From an alpha proteobacterium L41A (GTDB lineage: Bacteria > Pseudomonadota > Alphaproteobacteria > Caulobacterales > Caulobacteraceae): a stretch of 64,000 bases of DNA. Positions 7,105 to 16,412 of the stretch are shown here, piece by piece. The notes beneath the pieces are model-generated. The model had not been told where the DNA came from. It did no database searches and saw only the letters and a program-made list of their open reading frames with translations. The stretch is from the NCBI GenBank assembly GCA_000335735.1, contig AMYY01000013.1, positions 18,422 through 82,421 on the forward strand, given 5' to 3'. Positions within the stretch are counted from its first letter, which is position 1; each line of letters starts with the position of its first letter. Made by a program: the position numbers and the translations under genes.

Positions 7105-8937
7105 ATGAACCTGCGCAATGTCGCCATCATCGCCCACGTCGACCACGGCAAAACGACCCTGGTTGACCAACTGCTCGCCCAATCCGGCGTGTTCCGAGCC
7201 AATGAGGCGACGACCGAGCGCGCCATGGACTCCAACGACCAGGAAAAAGAGCGCGGCATCACCATCCTGGCCAAGTGCACCTCGGTGCTCTGGAACGGCA
7301 AGGCGGGCGAAACCCGCATCAACATCATCGACACCCCCGGCCACGCCGATTTCGGCGGCGAGGTCGAGCGCATCCTGGGCATGGTGGACGGCTGCGTCAT
7401 CCTGGTGGACGCCGAAGAGGGCGTCATGCCCCAGACCAAGTTCGTGCTGACCAAGGCGCTGAAGATGGGCCTGCGCCCGATCCTGTGCATCAACAAGGTC
7501 GACCGCGCCCACGCCGATCCGGACCGCGTGCACAACGAGACCTTCGACCTGTTCGCCGCTATCGGCGCGACGGACGAGCAGCTGGACTTCCCGCACATCT
7601 ACGCCTCTGGCCGCAACGGCTGGGCGACGCTGGACCTGAACCAGCCCAACGACAATCTGGCCCCGCTGTTCGACCTGATCGTCGACCACGTGCCGCCGCC
7701 CGCCGTTCAGGCCAACAAGGACAAGCCGTTCCGCATGCTGGACGTGCTGATCGAAAGCGATCCGTTCCTGGGCCGCCTGCTGACCGGCCGGATCGAGAGC
7801 GGCAAGGCCGTTCCCGGCATGGCGATCCACGCCCTGGACCGTGAAGGCAAGGAAATCGAACGCGGCCGCATCACCAAGGTGCTGGCCTTCCGCGGCCTGA
7901 AGCGCCAGCCGCTGGACGAGGGTTCGGAAGCGGGGGACATCGTCGCCATCGCCGGCATGTCCAAGGCGACCGTGGCCGACACCCTGTGCGCCATGGAGGT
8001 GACCGAGCCGCTGGACGCCCAGCCGATCGATCCGCCGACCATCTCCATGACCGTCTCGGTCAACGACAGCCCCCTGGCCGGCCGCGAAGGCGACAAGGTC
8101 CAGTCGCGCGTCATCCGCGACCGCCTGTTGAAGGAAGCCGAGGCCAACGTCGCCATCCGCGTGACCACGACCGAAGGCGGCGACGCCTATGAGGTCGCCG
8201 GCCGCGGCGAACTGCAGCTGGGCGTTCTGATCGAGAACATGCGCCGCGAAGGCTTCGAGGTTTCGATCTCGCGTCCGCGCGTCGTGTTCAAGGAAGGCGA
8301 GAACGGCGAGAAGCTGGAGCCGATCGAAGACGTCATGATCGACGTGGACGACGAGTTTACCGGCGTGGTCATCGAAAAGCTGTCGGCCCGCAAGGCCGAG
8401 CTGGCCGACATGGGCCCTTCGGGCGCCGGCAAGACCCGCATCAGCCTAAAGGCGCCGTCGCGCGCGCTGATCGGCTACCAGGGCGAGTTCCTGACCGACA
8501 CGCGCGGTTCGGGCGTGCTCAACCGTGTGTTCAGCCACTATGAGCCGCACAAGGGCGCCATCGCCGGCCGTCTGAAGGGCGTTCTGATCTCGAACTCGGA
8601 CGGTGAAACCGCCGCCTTCGCCCTGTGGAACCTGGAAGATCGCGGCGTCATGTTCGTCGGCGCGGGCGAAAAGACCTATCAGGGCATGATCATCGGCGAG
8701 AACGCGCGCTGGGACGACCTGGACGTCAACCCGATCAAGGGCAAGCAGCTGACCAACGTCCGCGCCGCCGGCAAGGACGAGGCCGTTCGCCTGACCCCGC
8801 CGCGCCAGATGTCGCTGGAACAGGCCATCGCCTATATCGACGACGACGAGCTGGTCGAGGTGACGCCCAAGTCCATCCGCCTGCGCAAGCAGACGCTGAA
8901 CCCGTCGTTCCGCAAGAAGCGCGTTCGCCCGGAGTAG
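7105..8937 (+). CDS. typA: Ribosome-associated translational GTPase TypA/BipA
   Basis: A 610-residue translational GTPase. G1 is '[10 protein letters not shown]' (residues 10-19), followed by 'ERGITILAK', '[14 protein letters not shown]' and '[10 protein letters not shown]'. EF-G-like domains follow, and the C-terminal domain specific to TypA/BipA carries '[20 protein letters not shown]'. The protein binds the ribosome and aids 50S assembly and growth under stress or cold. The first ATG in register with homologues is at 7105; a frame extension to 7075 adds ten poorly conserved residues. There is no strong Shine-Dalgarno sequence immediately upstream. It stands alone between divergent and downstream units. 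Confidence 0.96.
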   Translation: MNLRNVAIIAHVDHGKTTLVDQLLAQSGVFRANEATTERAMDSNDQEKERGITILAKCTSVLWNGKAGETRINIIDTPGHADFGGEVERILGMVDGCVILVDAEEGVMPQTKFVLTKALKMGLRPILCINKVDRAHADPDRVHNETFDLFAAIGATDEQLDFPHIYASGRNGWATLDLNQPNDNLAPLFDLIVDHVPPPAVQANKDKPFRMLDVLIESDPFLGRLLTGRIESGKAVPGMAIHALDREGKEIERGRITKVLAFRGLKRQPLDEGSEAGDIVAIAGMSKATVADTLCAMEVTEPLDAQPIDPPTISMTVSVNDSPLAGREGDKVQSRVIRDRLLKEAEANVAIRVTTTEGGDAYEVAGRGELQLGVLIENMRREGFEVSISRPRVVFKEGENGEKLEPIEDVMIDVDDEFTGVVIEKLSARKAELADMGPSGAGKTRISLKAPSRALIGYQGEFLTDTRGSGVLNRVFSHYEPHKGAIAGRLKGVLISNSDGETAAFALWNLEDRGVMFVGAGEKTYQGMIIGENARWDDLDVNPIKGKQLTNVRAAGKDEAVRLTPPRQMSLEQAIAYIDDDELVEVTPKSIRLRKQTLNPSFRKKRVRPE

Positions 8938-8951
8938 TCAGCAATCCCTGA

Positions 8952-8981
8952 CTGACGTGCGGTGGGATGCGGCCTATAGAC
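8952..8981 (+). promoter_or_regulatory. Predicted glnD promoter
   Basis: CTGACG (8952-8957) and CTATAGAC (8974-8981) are separated by 16 bases. They fit the Caulobacter housekeeping pattern TTGACG / CTANANC. The -10 ends only seven bases before the glnD ATG at 8989, which suggests transcription starts at or next to the start codon. Confidence 0.5.
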
Positions 8982-8988
8982 GGCTGAC

Positions 8989-11694
8989 ATGAACGCCTCG
9001 CCCAGTCTGGATGACCGCCTTGACGAGGCCGCCCGCGCGGAAGACCCGCGCGCGGCGGTTTCTGTCGTTTTGCGCGAGACCTATGACGCCGCCCGCGCCC
9101 GGGCGGAGCGCAAGCTGGTCGGCGGCATGAAGGGCCGCGATGTGGCGCGTCTTTACGCCGCCGCCGCCGACGAGATGCTGGCCGGCCTGTGGCGGGTGGC
9201 GACCCAGACGCTGTGGCCGACCTCGCCGGTCGAGGCCGAGCGGCTGGCCCTGGTCGCGGTCGGGGGCTACGGCCGGGGCGTGCTGGCGCCCCATTCCGAT
9301 CTGGACCTGCTGTTCCTGAGATCGTCCAAGGCGACGCCGCGCGGCGAGCAGGTGATCCAGTTCGTCCTCTATGTGCTGTGGGACCTCGGGGCCAAGGTCG
9401 GGTCGGCGGTGCGCTCGGTCGAGGAGTGTCTGAGCCTGTCGCGAATCGACATGACGGTGCGGACGACCCTGCTGGAGGCGCGTCCGCTGGCGGGGGACGA
9501 GGCGCTGGCCCAGCTGATGATCGGCCGGTTCCGCGACATGGTGTCGAAATCCGATCCGCGCCCCTTCATCGCCGCCAAGCTGGAGGAGCGGGCCGCCCGG
9601 CACGAGAAGGCCGGCTCGACCCGCTACAAGGTCGAACCCAACGTCAAGGACGGCAAGGGCGGCTTGCGCGACCTGAACACCCTGTACTGGATCGCCCGGT
9701 CCCTGGCGCCCGAAAGCCGGCTGGGCGCAACGGTGATGGACGAACTGTTCACCCCGCGCGAGCGCCGCACGTCGGACGAGGCGTTCGACTTTCTGTGGCA
9801 GGTCCGCATCCATCTGCATCTGATCGCGGGCCGGGCCGAAGAGAAGCTGACCTTCGACATGCAGCCCGAAGTGGCCCGGCGGATGGGCTGGCGCGGGCGC
9901 GGCGACGAACCGGCGGTCGAGCGGTTCATGCGGCGATACTTTCTGGTGGCCCGCGACGTCGGCGCCCTGACCCGCGCCATGTCGGCCAAGCTGGAGGCGC
10001 GCCACCAGAAGACGGCGCACGGCCTGTCGCGTCTGATGGCGCCGTTCCGGCCCGCCCCCCGCCGCAAGCTGGAGGTCGAGGGGTTCTGGATCGACCAGGG
10101 CCGTCTGTCGGTCGAGGGGCCGGAGGTGTTCGCCGCCGATCCGGTCAAGCTGCTGACCCTGTTCGTCTGCGCCGACAAGCACGACCTGGACCTGCATCCG
10201 GACGCCTTTTCGGCGGTGACGCGGTCGCTGTCGCTGGTGACGCCCCGGCTGAGGCGCGATCCGGCGGCGACGCGGGCGTTTCTGGACATTCTGGCGCACG
10301 GGCAGAGGCCCTATCGCGTCCTGACCATCATGAACGAGACGGGTTTGCTGGGCCGGTTCCTGCCCGAATGGGGGCGGATCGTCGGCCAGACCCAGTTCAA
10401 CATGTACCACGCCTATACGGTCGATGAGCACACGCTTCAGGCCATCGGCATCATCAACGACATCGCGCGCGGCAAGCTGAAGACCGACCACCCGATGGCC
10501 AGCGAGATCGTGCATCTGATCTCGGACATGGAAGCCCTGATGCTGGGCATGCTGCTGCATGATGTGGGCAAGGGCGGCGAGCGGGGGCAGCTAGAGGACG
10601 GCGCCATCGCCGCGCGTCGGGCGTGCGAGCGGCTGGGCGTCGATCCGCGCCGGATCGAACTGGTGGTCTGGCTGGTGCGCAGCCATCTGGCGCTGTCGGA
10701 CTACGCCCAGAAGCGCGATCTGTCGGACCCGGCGACGATCCGCGCCTTCGCCGAACTGGTCGGCGACCCGGAACGACTGCGGATGCTGCTGGTCCTGACG
10801 GTCGCCGATATCCGGGCCGTGGGGCCGGGGGTGTGGAACGGCTGGAAGGGTCAGCTGATGCGCACCCTCTACAACCAGGTCGCCGCCCTGTTCCGGGGCG
10901 AGGACGTGACGCGCGAGGATCCGCTGGCGGCCCATCCGGCCCTGGTTCAGCGGGCGCGCGAGACGGGCGCGGCGGCCGAGAGCGCGCCCACCGCGCCGGT
11001 GCAGGGGCTGACGGTGCAGACCACCGAAATCTCCATCGCCGCGGCCGACCGACCGGGCCTGTTCGCCGATCTGGCCCAGACCATGGCCGCCCTGGGCGCC
11101 GACGTGACCGACGCCCGCGTGGCGACCGAGGACGGTGTCGTCCTAGACGTGTTTCGTGTTCAGGACGGAGCGGGCCTGCCTTATGGCCAGGCCGAGCCGC
11201 GTCGCCTGAAGGCTTTGGTCGAGGCGCTGGAAAAGGCCGCGCGGGGCGAGGGCCGCATCGGCCAAGCCCCCGATCCGACCGGCAATGCGCGCAAGGCGGC
11301 CTTCGAAGTCCGGCCCGTGGTCATGGTCGATCACCACGCCAGCGAGGTCGCCACCGTGGTAGAGGTGTCCTGCGCCGACCGGCCGGGGCTGCTGGCGGAC
11401 CTGTCGCGCGTGTTCAACGACGAAGGCCTGAGTATCCGCTCCGCCCATGTCGCCAGCTATGGTGAGCGGGCGGTGGACAGTTTCTACGTCGTGGATCGCA
11501 AAGGGCGAAAGATCACCTCGGAACAGCGGATCGCCGAACTACGCACCGCGCTTGAGGCCGTGCTGGACAGCCGCGCGCCCGCGCCCGCCGGACGCAAGGT
11601 CGCCTCGGCCCGCGCCAGCGCGCGCGACGTCTCCGACCTGGGCCGCCGCAGCCCGCGCGCAAAGCCCGTATCGCCCGGCGAACAAGCGCGCTAA
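8989..11694 (+). CDS. glnD: Bifunctional PII uridylyltransferase / uridylyl-removing enzyme GlnD
   Basis: A 901-residue GlnD. It opens with a nucleotidyltransferase domain ('GGYGRGVLAPHSDLDLLFL', GG-X10-DxD, around residues 89-107). A GlnD-type helical domain follows, then an HD phosphohydrolase domain ('LMLGMLLHDVGKGGERGQ', around 520-537) and two C-terminal ACT domains ('ADRPGLFADLAQTMAALGADV' region and 'CADRPGLLADLSRVFNDEGLS' region). It senses glutamine and modifies PII proteins to control nitrogen assimilation. No PII or glnA gene lies in the window. The ATG lacks a visible Shine-Dalgarno sequence and sits directly after a promoter-like -10 element, so a leaderless message is plausible. 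Confidence 0.96.
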   Translation: MNASPSLDDRLDEAARAEDPRAAVSVVLRETYDAARARAERKLVGGMKGRDVARLYAAAADEMLAGLWRVATQTLWPTSPVEAERLALVAVGGYGRGVLAPHSDLDLLFLRSSKATPRGEQVIQFVLYVLWDLGAKVGSAVRSVEECLSLSRIDMTVRTTLLEARPLAGDEALAQLMIGRFRDMVSKSDPRPFIAAKLEERAARHEKAGSTRYKVEPNVKDGKGGLRDLNTLYWIARSLAPESRLGATVMDELFTPRERRTSDEAFDFLWQVRIHLHLIAGRAEEKLTFDMQPEVARRMGWRGRGDEPAVERFMRRYFLVARDVGALTRAMSAKLEARHQKTAHGLSRLMAPFRPAPRRKLEVEGFWIDQGRLSVEGPEVFAADPVKLLTLFVCADKHDLDLHPDAFSAVTRSLSLVTPRLRRDPAATRAFLDILAHGQRPYRVLTIMNETGLLGRFLPEWGRIVGQTQFNMYHAYTVDEHTLQAIGIINDIARGKLKTDHPMASEIVHLISDMEALMLGMLLHDVGKGGERGQLEDGAIAARRACERLGVDPRRIELVVWLVRSHLALSDYAQKRDLSDPATIRAFAELVGDPERLRMLLVLTVADIRAVGPGVWNGWKGQLMRTLYNQVAALFRGEDVTREDPLAAHPALVQRARETGAAAESAPTAPVQGLTVQTTEISIAAADRPGLFADLAQTMAALGADVTDARVATEDGVVLDVFRVQDGAGLPYGQAEPRRLKALVEALEKAARGEGRIGQAPDPTGNARKAAFEVRPVVMVDHHASEVATVVEVSCADRPGLLADLSRVFNDEGLSIRSAHVASYGERAVDSFYVVDRKGRKITSEQRIAELRTALEAVLDSRAPAPAGRKVASARASARDVSDLGRRSPRAKPVSPGEQAR

Positions 11695-11730
11695 GCGACT
11701 ACCTTCCTCCGCGCCCTGTCGAATGTCCGC

Positions 11731-13326
11731 ATGAGCCTCGCCCGAAACACCCTGGTGCAGTCGACCCTGACGCTGGGCAGTCGAATTCTCGGCTTCGTGC
11801 GCGACATGGCGCTGGCGGCGCGCTTCGGCCAGGGGCCGATGATGGACGCCTTCACCACGGCGTTGATGCTGCCCAACATGTTCCGCCGCCTGTTCGCAGA
11901 AGGCGCCTTCGCCCAGGCCTTCGTGCCGGTCTATGGCGGGGTTCGGGCGCGCGAGGGCGAGGAAGCCGCCGCCGTCACGGCGTCCGAGGCGCTCAGCTTC
12001 ATGCTGGCCGTGGTCGCCGGCTTCTGCATCCTGCTGCAGGTCGTGATGCCGTGGATCATGCCGTGGCTGCTGTCGGCCTATCAGGGCCAGCCCGAGGTGC
12101 TGCGCGCCGCCGTGATCGCGACGCAGCTGGCCATGCCCTATCTGGCCTGTATGACCGTGGCCTCGCTGCTGTCGGGCGTGTTGAACACTGGTGGTCGGTT
12201 CGCCCTGTCAGCGGCCGTGCCGGTGTTTCTGAACCTGTGCACCCTGGCCGCCCTTGTGCCGCCGCTGATCCTGCCGATCCCGCAGGAGACGGTGCTGCTG
12301 ATGGTGACGGCGGCGGTGACGGTGTCGGGCCTGATCCAGGCCGGCCTCTTGTGGTGGGGCGTGCGGCGTCTGGGCGTTCGGCTGAAGATCGGCCTGCCGC
12401 GCATCACCCCGAATGTCCGTCACACCCTGGCGCTGGCCGTGCCCGGCGCCTTGGCGGGCGGGGCGTTGCAGATCAACTCTCTGGTGTCGCAGTTTCTGAC
12501 TGGCTCGGACGAGGGCGCGCGTTCGGTGCTGTATAACGCCGACCGGCTGTATCAACTGCCGCTGGGCCTGGTGGGGGTCGCCATCGGCCTGGCCTTGGTG
12601 CCACGCCTGACCAAGGCGTTCGTCGACGGAGATCACGAGGGCGGACAGAAGACGCTGGATGACGGGATCAATCTGGCGATGGCCTTCACCCTGCCGGCGG
12701 CTGTGGCCCTGTTCGTCATTCCCTTTTTCATCATCGACGCGACCGTGACGCGCGGCGCCTTCTCCTCGGCCGACGCCGCCCGCACCGCCGACGTTTTGCG
12801 TCAGTTCGCCTGGGGCGTGCCGGCCTTCGTCCTGGCCAAGGTTCTGACCCCGCCCTTCTTCGCGCGCCAGGACACGCGCCGTCCGATGATCTTCGCCGTG
12901 GCCAGCGTGGTCATCACCGTCATCCTGGGTTCGGCCCTGTTCTTCTGGTTCCGCCGTCAGGGCTGGGACGGGGTGTTGGGCCTGGCCATCGCCACCAGCA
13001 CCTCGGCCTGGGTCAATGTCGCCCTGCTGGGCGGCGTCCTGATCCGCGAGAACAGCTGGCGGCCGTCGCCGGCCTTTTTGTCGCGCATCGCCCGCGTGAT
13101 CGCCGCCAGCGCCATGATGGCCGCCCTGCTGTTCGCCGCCGACGTCTTCTATCCGCAGCTTAGCCGCCTGTTCCTGGCCAAGGAGATCGCCGTCCTGGTG
13201 GTCTGCGGCGCCGGAGCCGGGCTTTACGGCTTCTGCCTGCTGGCGTTCCGGGCCGTCACGATCTCGGAACTGAAGGCGACACTGAAGCGCGAGCCCGGCG
13301 GCGGCGCGGTCTCCGGTCTGGACTGA
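11731..13326 (+). CDS. murJ: Lipid II flippase MurJ
   Basis: A 531-residue polytopic inner-membrane protein of the MOP superfamily with about 14 predicted transmembrane helices. It begins with the MurJ signature 'TLTLGSRILGFVRDMALAARFGQG' and 'NMFRRLFAEGAFAQAFVPVY'. MurJ flips lipid II to the periplasmic face for peptidoglycan synthesis. The basic arginines in the first helices, needed for transport, are present. The gene follows glnD by 36 bases, a common alphaproteobacterial order (glnD-murJ-trpS), and precedes trpS. No strong ribosome-binding site is visible. Confidence 0.95.
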   Translation: MSLARNTLVQSTLTLGSRILGFVRDMALAARFGQGPMMDAFTTALMLPNMFRRLFAEGAFAQAFVPVYGGVRAREGEEAAAVTASEALSFMLAVVAGFCILLQVVMPWIMPWLLSAYQGQPEVLRAAVIATQLAMPYLACMTVASLLSGVLNTGGRFALSAAVPVFLNLCTLAALVPPLILPIPQETVLLMVTAAVTVSGLIQAGLLWWGVRRLGVRLKIGLPRITPNVRHTLALAVPGALAGGALQINSLVSQFLTGSDEGARSVLYNADRLYQLPLGLVGVAIGLALVPRLTKAFVDGDHEGGQKTLDDGINLAMAFTLPAAVALFVIPFFIIDATVTRGAFSSADAARTADVLRQFAWGVPAFVLAKVLTPPFFARQDTRRPMIFAVASVVITVILGSALFFWFRRQGWDGVLGLAIATSTSAWVNVALLGGVLIRENSWRPSPAFLSRIARVIAASAMMAALLFAADVFYPQLSRLFLAKEIAVLVVCGAGAGLYGFCLLAFRAVTISELKATLKREPGGGAVSGLD

Positions 13327-13451
13327 CAGGCAGCGAACCGATAAGCGCGAGGCCATGACGACCTCGGGCCTGATCCATGACCTGCGATGGCGCGGCTGAG
13401 CCGCCGCCTGCCTCGCCACGCCTGCCTTTCGACCTTCCGAGACCCGATCCC

Positions 13452-14495
13452 ATGACCGACCAAACCCCCGCCGTTGCGACATATGACGGTCCGCGCCGCA
13501 TCCTGTCCGGCATCCAGGCCTCAGGCGCGCTGCACCTGGGCAACTATCTCGGCGCCCTGAAGCGGTTCGTCGAACTGCAGGACCAGGGCGCGCCGGTCTA
13601 TGTCTTCGTCGCCGACATGCACGCCATCACCGTGTGGCAGGATCCCGCCAAACTGACCGCCCAGACGCGCGAGATCGCCGCCGCCTATCTGGCTTCGGGC
13701 CTGGATCCGGAAAAGGCGATCATCTTCCCGCAATCGGCCGTACGCGCCCATGCGGAACTGGCCTGGATCTTCAACTGCGTCGCCCGTCTCGGCTGGCTGG
13801 ACCGGATGACCCAGTTCAAGGAGAAGTCGGGCAAGCACAAGGAACGCTCCTCGGTCGGTCTCTACACCTATCCCGTGCTCCAGGCGGCCGACATCCTGCT
13901 GTACAAGGCCACCGAGGTGCCGGTCGGCGAGGACCAGAAGCAGCATCTGGAACTGACCCGCGACATCGCGGCCAAGTTCAACAACGACTTCGGCGTTCCC
14001 GGTTTCTTCCCCGTGCCCGAGCCGATCATCCAGGGGCCGGCGACCCGCGTCATGTCCCTGCGCGACGGGGCGGCCAAGATGTCCAAGTCGGATCCGTCCG
14101 ACAACAGCCGCATCAACCTGACCGACGACGCCGACACGATCGCCTCCAAGATCAAGAAGGCCAAGACCGATCCCGAGCCGTTGCCGGAAACCTTGGACGG
14201 GCTGAACGAACGGCCCGAGGCCAAGAATCTGGTCGCCATCTATGCGGCGCTGGCGGGCCTGACCCGCGAACAGGTGATCGCACAGTTCGGCGGCCAGGGT
14301 TTCGGCGCCTTCAAGCCGGCGCTAGCGGACCTGGCGGTGTCGTCGCTGGCGCCCGTGACGGCCGAGATGCGCCGCCTGATGGACGATCCGGCCGAGATCG
14401 ACCGCGTGCTGAAGGCCGGCGCCGAGCGCGCCGCCGAGGTCGCCGATCCTGTGGTGGACGAGGTCAAGAAGATTGTCGGCTTCTGGAGGGCGTAA
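13452..14495 (+). CDS. trpS: Tryptophanyl-tRNA synthetase
   Basis: A 347-residue class Ic aminoacyl-tRNA synthetase that charges tRNA-Trp. The HIGH-type motif is '[13 protein letters not shown]' near residue 20-32 and the KMSKS loop is '[13 protein letters not shown]'. Length is normal. ATG 13452 gives the N-terminus '[22 protein letters not shown]', consistent with homologues; the in-frame extension upstream is proline-rich and unlikely to be translated. The stop TAA shares one base with the OsmC gene's ATG, indicating coupling. Confidence 0.95.
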   Translation: MTDQTPAVATYDGPRRILSGIQASGALHLGNYLGALKRFVELQDQGAPVYVFVADMHAITVWQDPAKLTAQTREIAAAYLASGLDPEKAIIFPQSAVRAHAELAWIFNCVARLGWLDRMTQFKEKSGKHKERSSVGLYTYPVLQAADILLYKATEVPVGEDQKQHLELTRDIAAKFNNDFGVPGFFPVPEPIIQGPATRVMSLRDGAAKMSKSDPSDNSRINLTDDADTIASKIKKAKTDPEPLPETLDGLNERPEAKNLVAIYAALAGLTREQVIAQFGGQGFGAFKPALADLAVSSLAPVTAEMRRLMDDPAEIDRVLKAGAERAAEVADPVVDEVKKIVGFWRA

Positions 14496-14959
14496 TGGGC
14501 GTCTATGAGGCCAAGATCGTCTGGACCCGCGGCGACCAGCCCTTTTTGGACAAAGGCTACAGCCGCGCCCATTCCTGGAGCTTCGACGGCGGGGCGGTGG
14601 TGCCGGGGTCGTCGGCGCCGTCCAGCGTGCCCGTGCCGATGTCCGATCCGGCCGGTGTCGATCCGGAAGAGGCGATGATCGCCTCCCTGTCCAGCTGCCA
14701 TATGCTGTGGTTCCTCGCCTTCGCCGCCAACGCCGGCCTGGTGGTCGACACCTATGTCGACGAGGCCTCGGGCAAGATGGGCAAGGACCCAGACGGCAAA
14801 CGTTACCTCGCCGAGGTGACGCTGCGCCCCTTCACCAGCTTCACCGGCCGCGAGCCCGATCAGGCCGAGATCGACGCCCTGCACCACCAGGCCCACGACC
14901 ATTGCGAAATGGCCCATTCGGTCCGCGCGACCATCACGGTCGAGGCGACGGTCGGCTAG
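14495..14959 (+). CDS. OsmC family protein (peroxide/organic hydroperoxide defence)
   Basis: A 154-residue OsmC/Ohr-fold protein with the redox cysteine pair positions 'SSCHMLWFLAFAANAG' and 'HDHCEMAHSV', as in OsmC-type thiol peroxidases. The class destroys organic hydroperoxides with dihydrolipoyl thiols. The start ATG overlaps the trpS stop by one base and has GGAGGG at 14485-14490. The stop overlaps that of the convergent flavoprotein gene in CTAG, bringing two redox genes tail to tail. Confidence 0.88.
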   Translation: MGVYEAKIVWTRGDQPFLDKGYSRAHSWSFDGGAVVPGSSAPSSVPVPMSDPAGVDPEEAMIASLSSCHMLWFLAFAANAGLVVDTYVDEASGKMGKDPDGKRYLAEVTLRPFTSFTGREPDQAEIDALHHQAHDHCEMAHSVRATITVEATVG

Positions 14960-15870
14960 GCGGCGATCGCCGTCTCTTCCTCGATCAGGGATCTGAAAAG
15001 AGCGTGGGCGGCGATCATGCCGTCCGAGGTCGCCAGGGTGATGTTGGAGGCGGCGCGCGCCAGGTCGCCGGCGGCGAAGACGCCCGGCTGGGTCGTCTGT
15101 TGCATGGCGTCCACCTTGATCACTCGCCCCATCGGGGTGTCGGTCATCTCGCAGCCCAACCGCTCGGCGAAGGGGCTGGCGACGCGCACATTGGCGCCGA
15201 CGAAGATGGCCTTCAGGTCGACGAACCGTCCGTCGGTCAGCCGCGCGCCGCTCAGGTCCGGCGCCTCGCCCTCCAGCCGCGCGATGGGCGTAGCCTCGAT
15301 GGTGACCTCGCGTCGATCCAGCAGACGGGCGTCGTCGGGCGACAGGCCGACGTCCAGATCCATGAACAGGGTGACCTGGCCCCATTCGGCGACCGTCGCC
15401 GCATACTGGACCGCGTGATCGCCGCGCCCAAGCACGCCGATGGGGCCGCCGCCGATCTCATAGCCGTGGCACCAGGGACAGTGCAGGGCGGTGCGGCCCC
15501 AGCGTTCCTTCACCCCCGGGATGTCGGCCAGCACGTCCTCGACCCCGTGCGACAGCAGCAGCCGGCGACCGCGCGTGCGTGTGCCGTCAGCGAAGGCGAC
15601 CGAGAAACCGCCATCGATCCGTTCGACCTCGACCGCCTCCGCCATGCGGAAGGCGGCTGTGGGATAGGCCGCGACCTGATACCGGGCCGACGCCGTGATC
15701 TCGGCGCCGGGCTTTCCATCATTGGTCAGGACGCCATGGGCGCGGGCGGCGAACCGATTGCGCGGCCGGCCGTCGTCGATGACCAGAACGCGGCGGCGCG
15801 CGCGGACCAGCTGCATGGCTGCGGACAGGCCGGCATAGGAGCCGCCGATGATCAGGGCGTCGTGCGGCAT
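14956..15870 (-). CDS. NAD(P)/FAD-dependent oxidoreductase, thioredoxin-reductase-like
   Basis: A 304-residue flavoprotein of the thioredoxin reductase fold. The FAD motif is 'ALIIGGSYAGLSAAMQL' at the N-terminus, the redox-type dithiol CPWC is in 'TALHCPWCHGYEIGG', a nucleotide motif is 'GVLGRGDHAVQYA', and the C-terminal FAD motif is 'GVFAAGDLARAASNI'. Such proteins paired with an Rrf2 repressor are common in alphaproteobacteria; the physiological substrate is not known. ATG 15870 is preferred, giving a 4-base spacing from the regulator stop. ATG 15897 in the same frame would add nine residues and overlap the regulator gene. Confidence 0.85.
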   Translation of the reverse strand: MPHDALIIGGSYAGLSAAMQLVRARRRVLVIDDGRPRNRFAARAHGVLTNDGKPGAEITASARYQVAAYPTAAFRMAEAVEVERIDGGFSVAFADGTRTRGRRLLLSHGVEDVLADIPGVKERWGRTALHCPWCHGYEIGGGPIGVLGRGDHAVQYAATVAEWGQVTLFMDLDVGLSPDDARLLDRREVTIEATPIARLEGEAPDLSGARLTDGRFVDLKAIFVGANVRVASPFAERLGCEMTDTPMGRVIKVDAMQQTTQPGVFAAGDLARAASNITLATSDGMIAAHALFRSLIEEETAIAA

Positions 15871-15874
15871 GACG

Positions 15875-16354
15875 TCAGGACTTCCGGGTGTGGGCATGGA
15901 GCAAATCTCTCTTGGGATGTTCGGCCATGCGGCGCGAGAAATCCGCCGCCAGATCGGCCAGGGTGATGTCGTTCAGTCGCGCGATCAGCAGGGCCCGGGC
16001 GGCGGCGTAGGTTTCGGCCAGGGCGTCATTGACCGCCGCCTCGACCAGGCAGCCGTCGGCCTCGATAGGCGGGGCGGCCGGAAACAGATCCGTACCGCCG
16101 AGGGCCGCGTTCACCTGGCCCAGAGTGACCTGATCCAGCGGTCGCGAAAGACGCCAGCCGCCGCCATGCCCCTTCTCCGACGCCACCAATCCCTGCTCGC
16201 GCAGACCGGCCATGGTTCGGCGAACCACCACGGGATTGGTGGACAGGCACACCGCCAGCTGGTCCGAGGTCATGGGCGAGCCGATGCGTGTCTCATGCTC
16301 GGCCATATGCAGCAGGGCGTGGAGGATGTTGGACAGACGGGAATCCCTTTTCAT
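15875..16354 (-). CDS. Rrf2 family transcriptional repressor
   Basis: A 159-residue Rrf2-type winged-helix regulator. 'LSNILHALLHMAEH' and 'SDQLAVCLSTNPVVVRRTMAGLREQGLVASEKGHGGGWRL' form the wHTH. The C-terminal part has only one conserved-position Cys ('EADGCLVEAAVN') and lacks the CX5-8CX5C cluster of IscR/NsrR, so it probably does not bind Fe-S and may sense oxidants through thiols. It is upstream of and cotranscribed with the flavoprotein gene, the likely target. ATG 16354 is immediately preceded by a GTAAC-N7-GTTAC dyad, leaving no room for a ribosome-binding site; TTG 16390 is the only in-frame alternative. Confidence 0.88.
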   Translation of the reverse strand: MKRDSRLSNILHALLHMAEHETRIGSPMTSDQLAVCLSTNPVVVRRTMAGLREQGLVASEKGHGGGWRLSRPLDQVTLGQVNAALGGTDLFPAAPPIEADGCLVEAAVNDALAETYAAARALLIARLNDITLADLAADFSRRMAEHPKRDLLHAHTRKS

Positions 16355-16371
16355 GTAACTGCAATTGTTAC
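16355..16371 (-). promoter_or_regulatory. Candidate Rrf2 operator
   Basis: GTAAC (16355-16359) and GTTAC (16367-16371) are inverted arms with a 7-base spacer containing CAATT, giving a dyad that directly abuts the regulator start codon. A TTGACG element lies further upstream on the minus strand (16390-16385). GTAAC/GTTAC dyads are typical operators of the non-Fe-S Rrf2 repressors, so autoregulation is likely. Confidence 0.6.
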
Positions 16372-16412
16372 GTGATGGGTCGCCCGTCAATAGTGCGGGT
16401 GAGTTTTCTTTT

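Noticed and set aside
8936..8953. AGTCAG-N6-CTGACT dyad overlapping the typA stop
   Set aside because: Short stem and no U-run; the right arm overlaps the predicted glnD -35, so I do not call it a terminator.
8974..10560. A 528-codon antisense frame over glnD
   Set aside because: Composition (His, Gln, Arg-rich) is that of a shadow frame; the sense frame has all GlnD domains.
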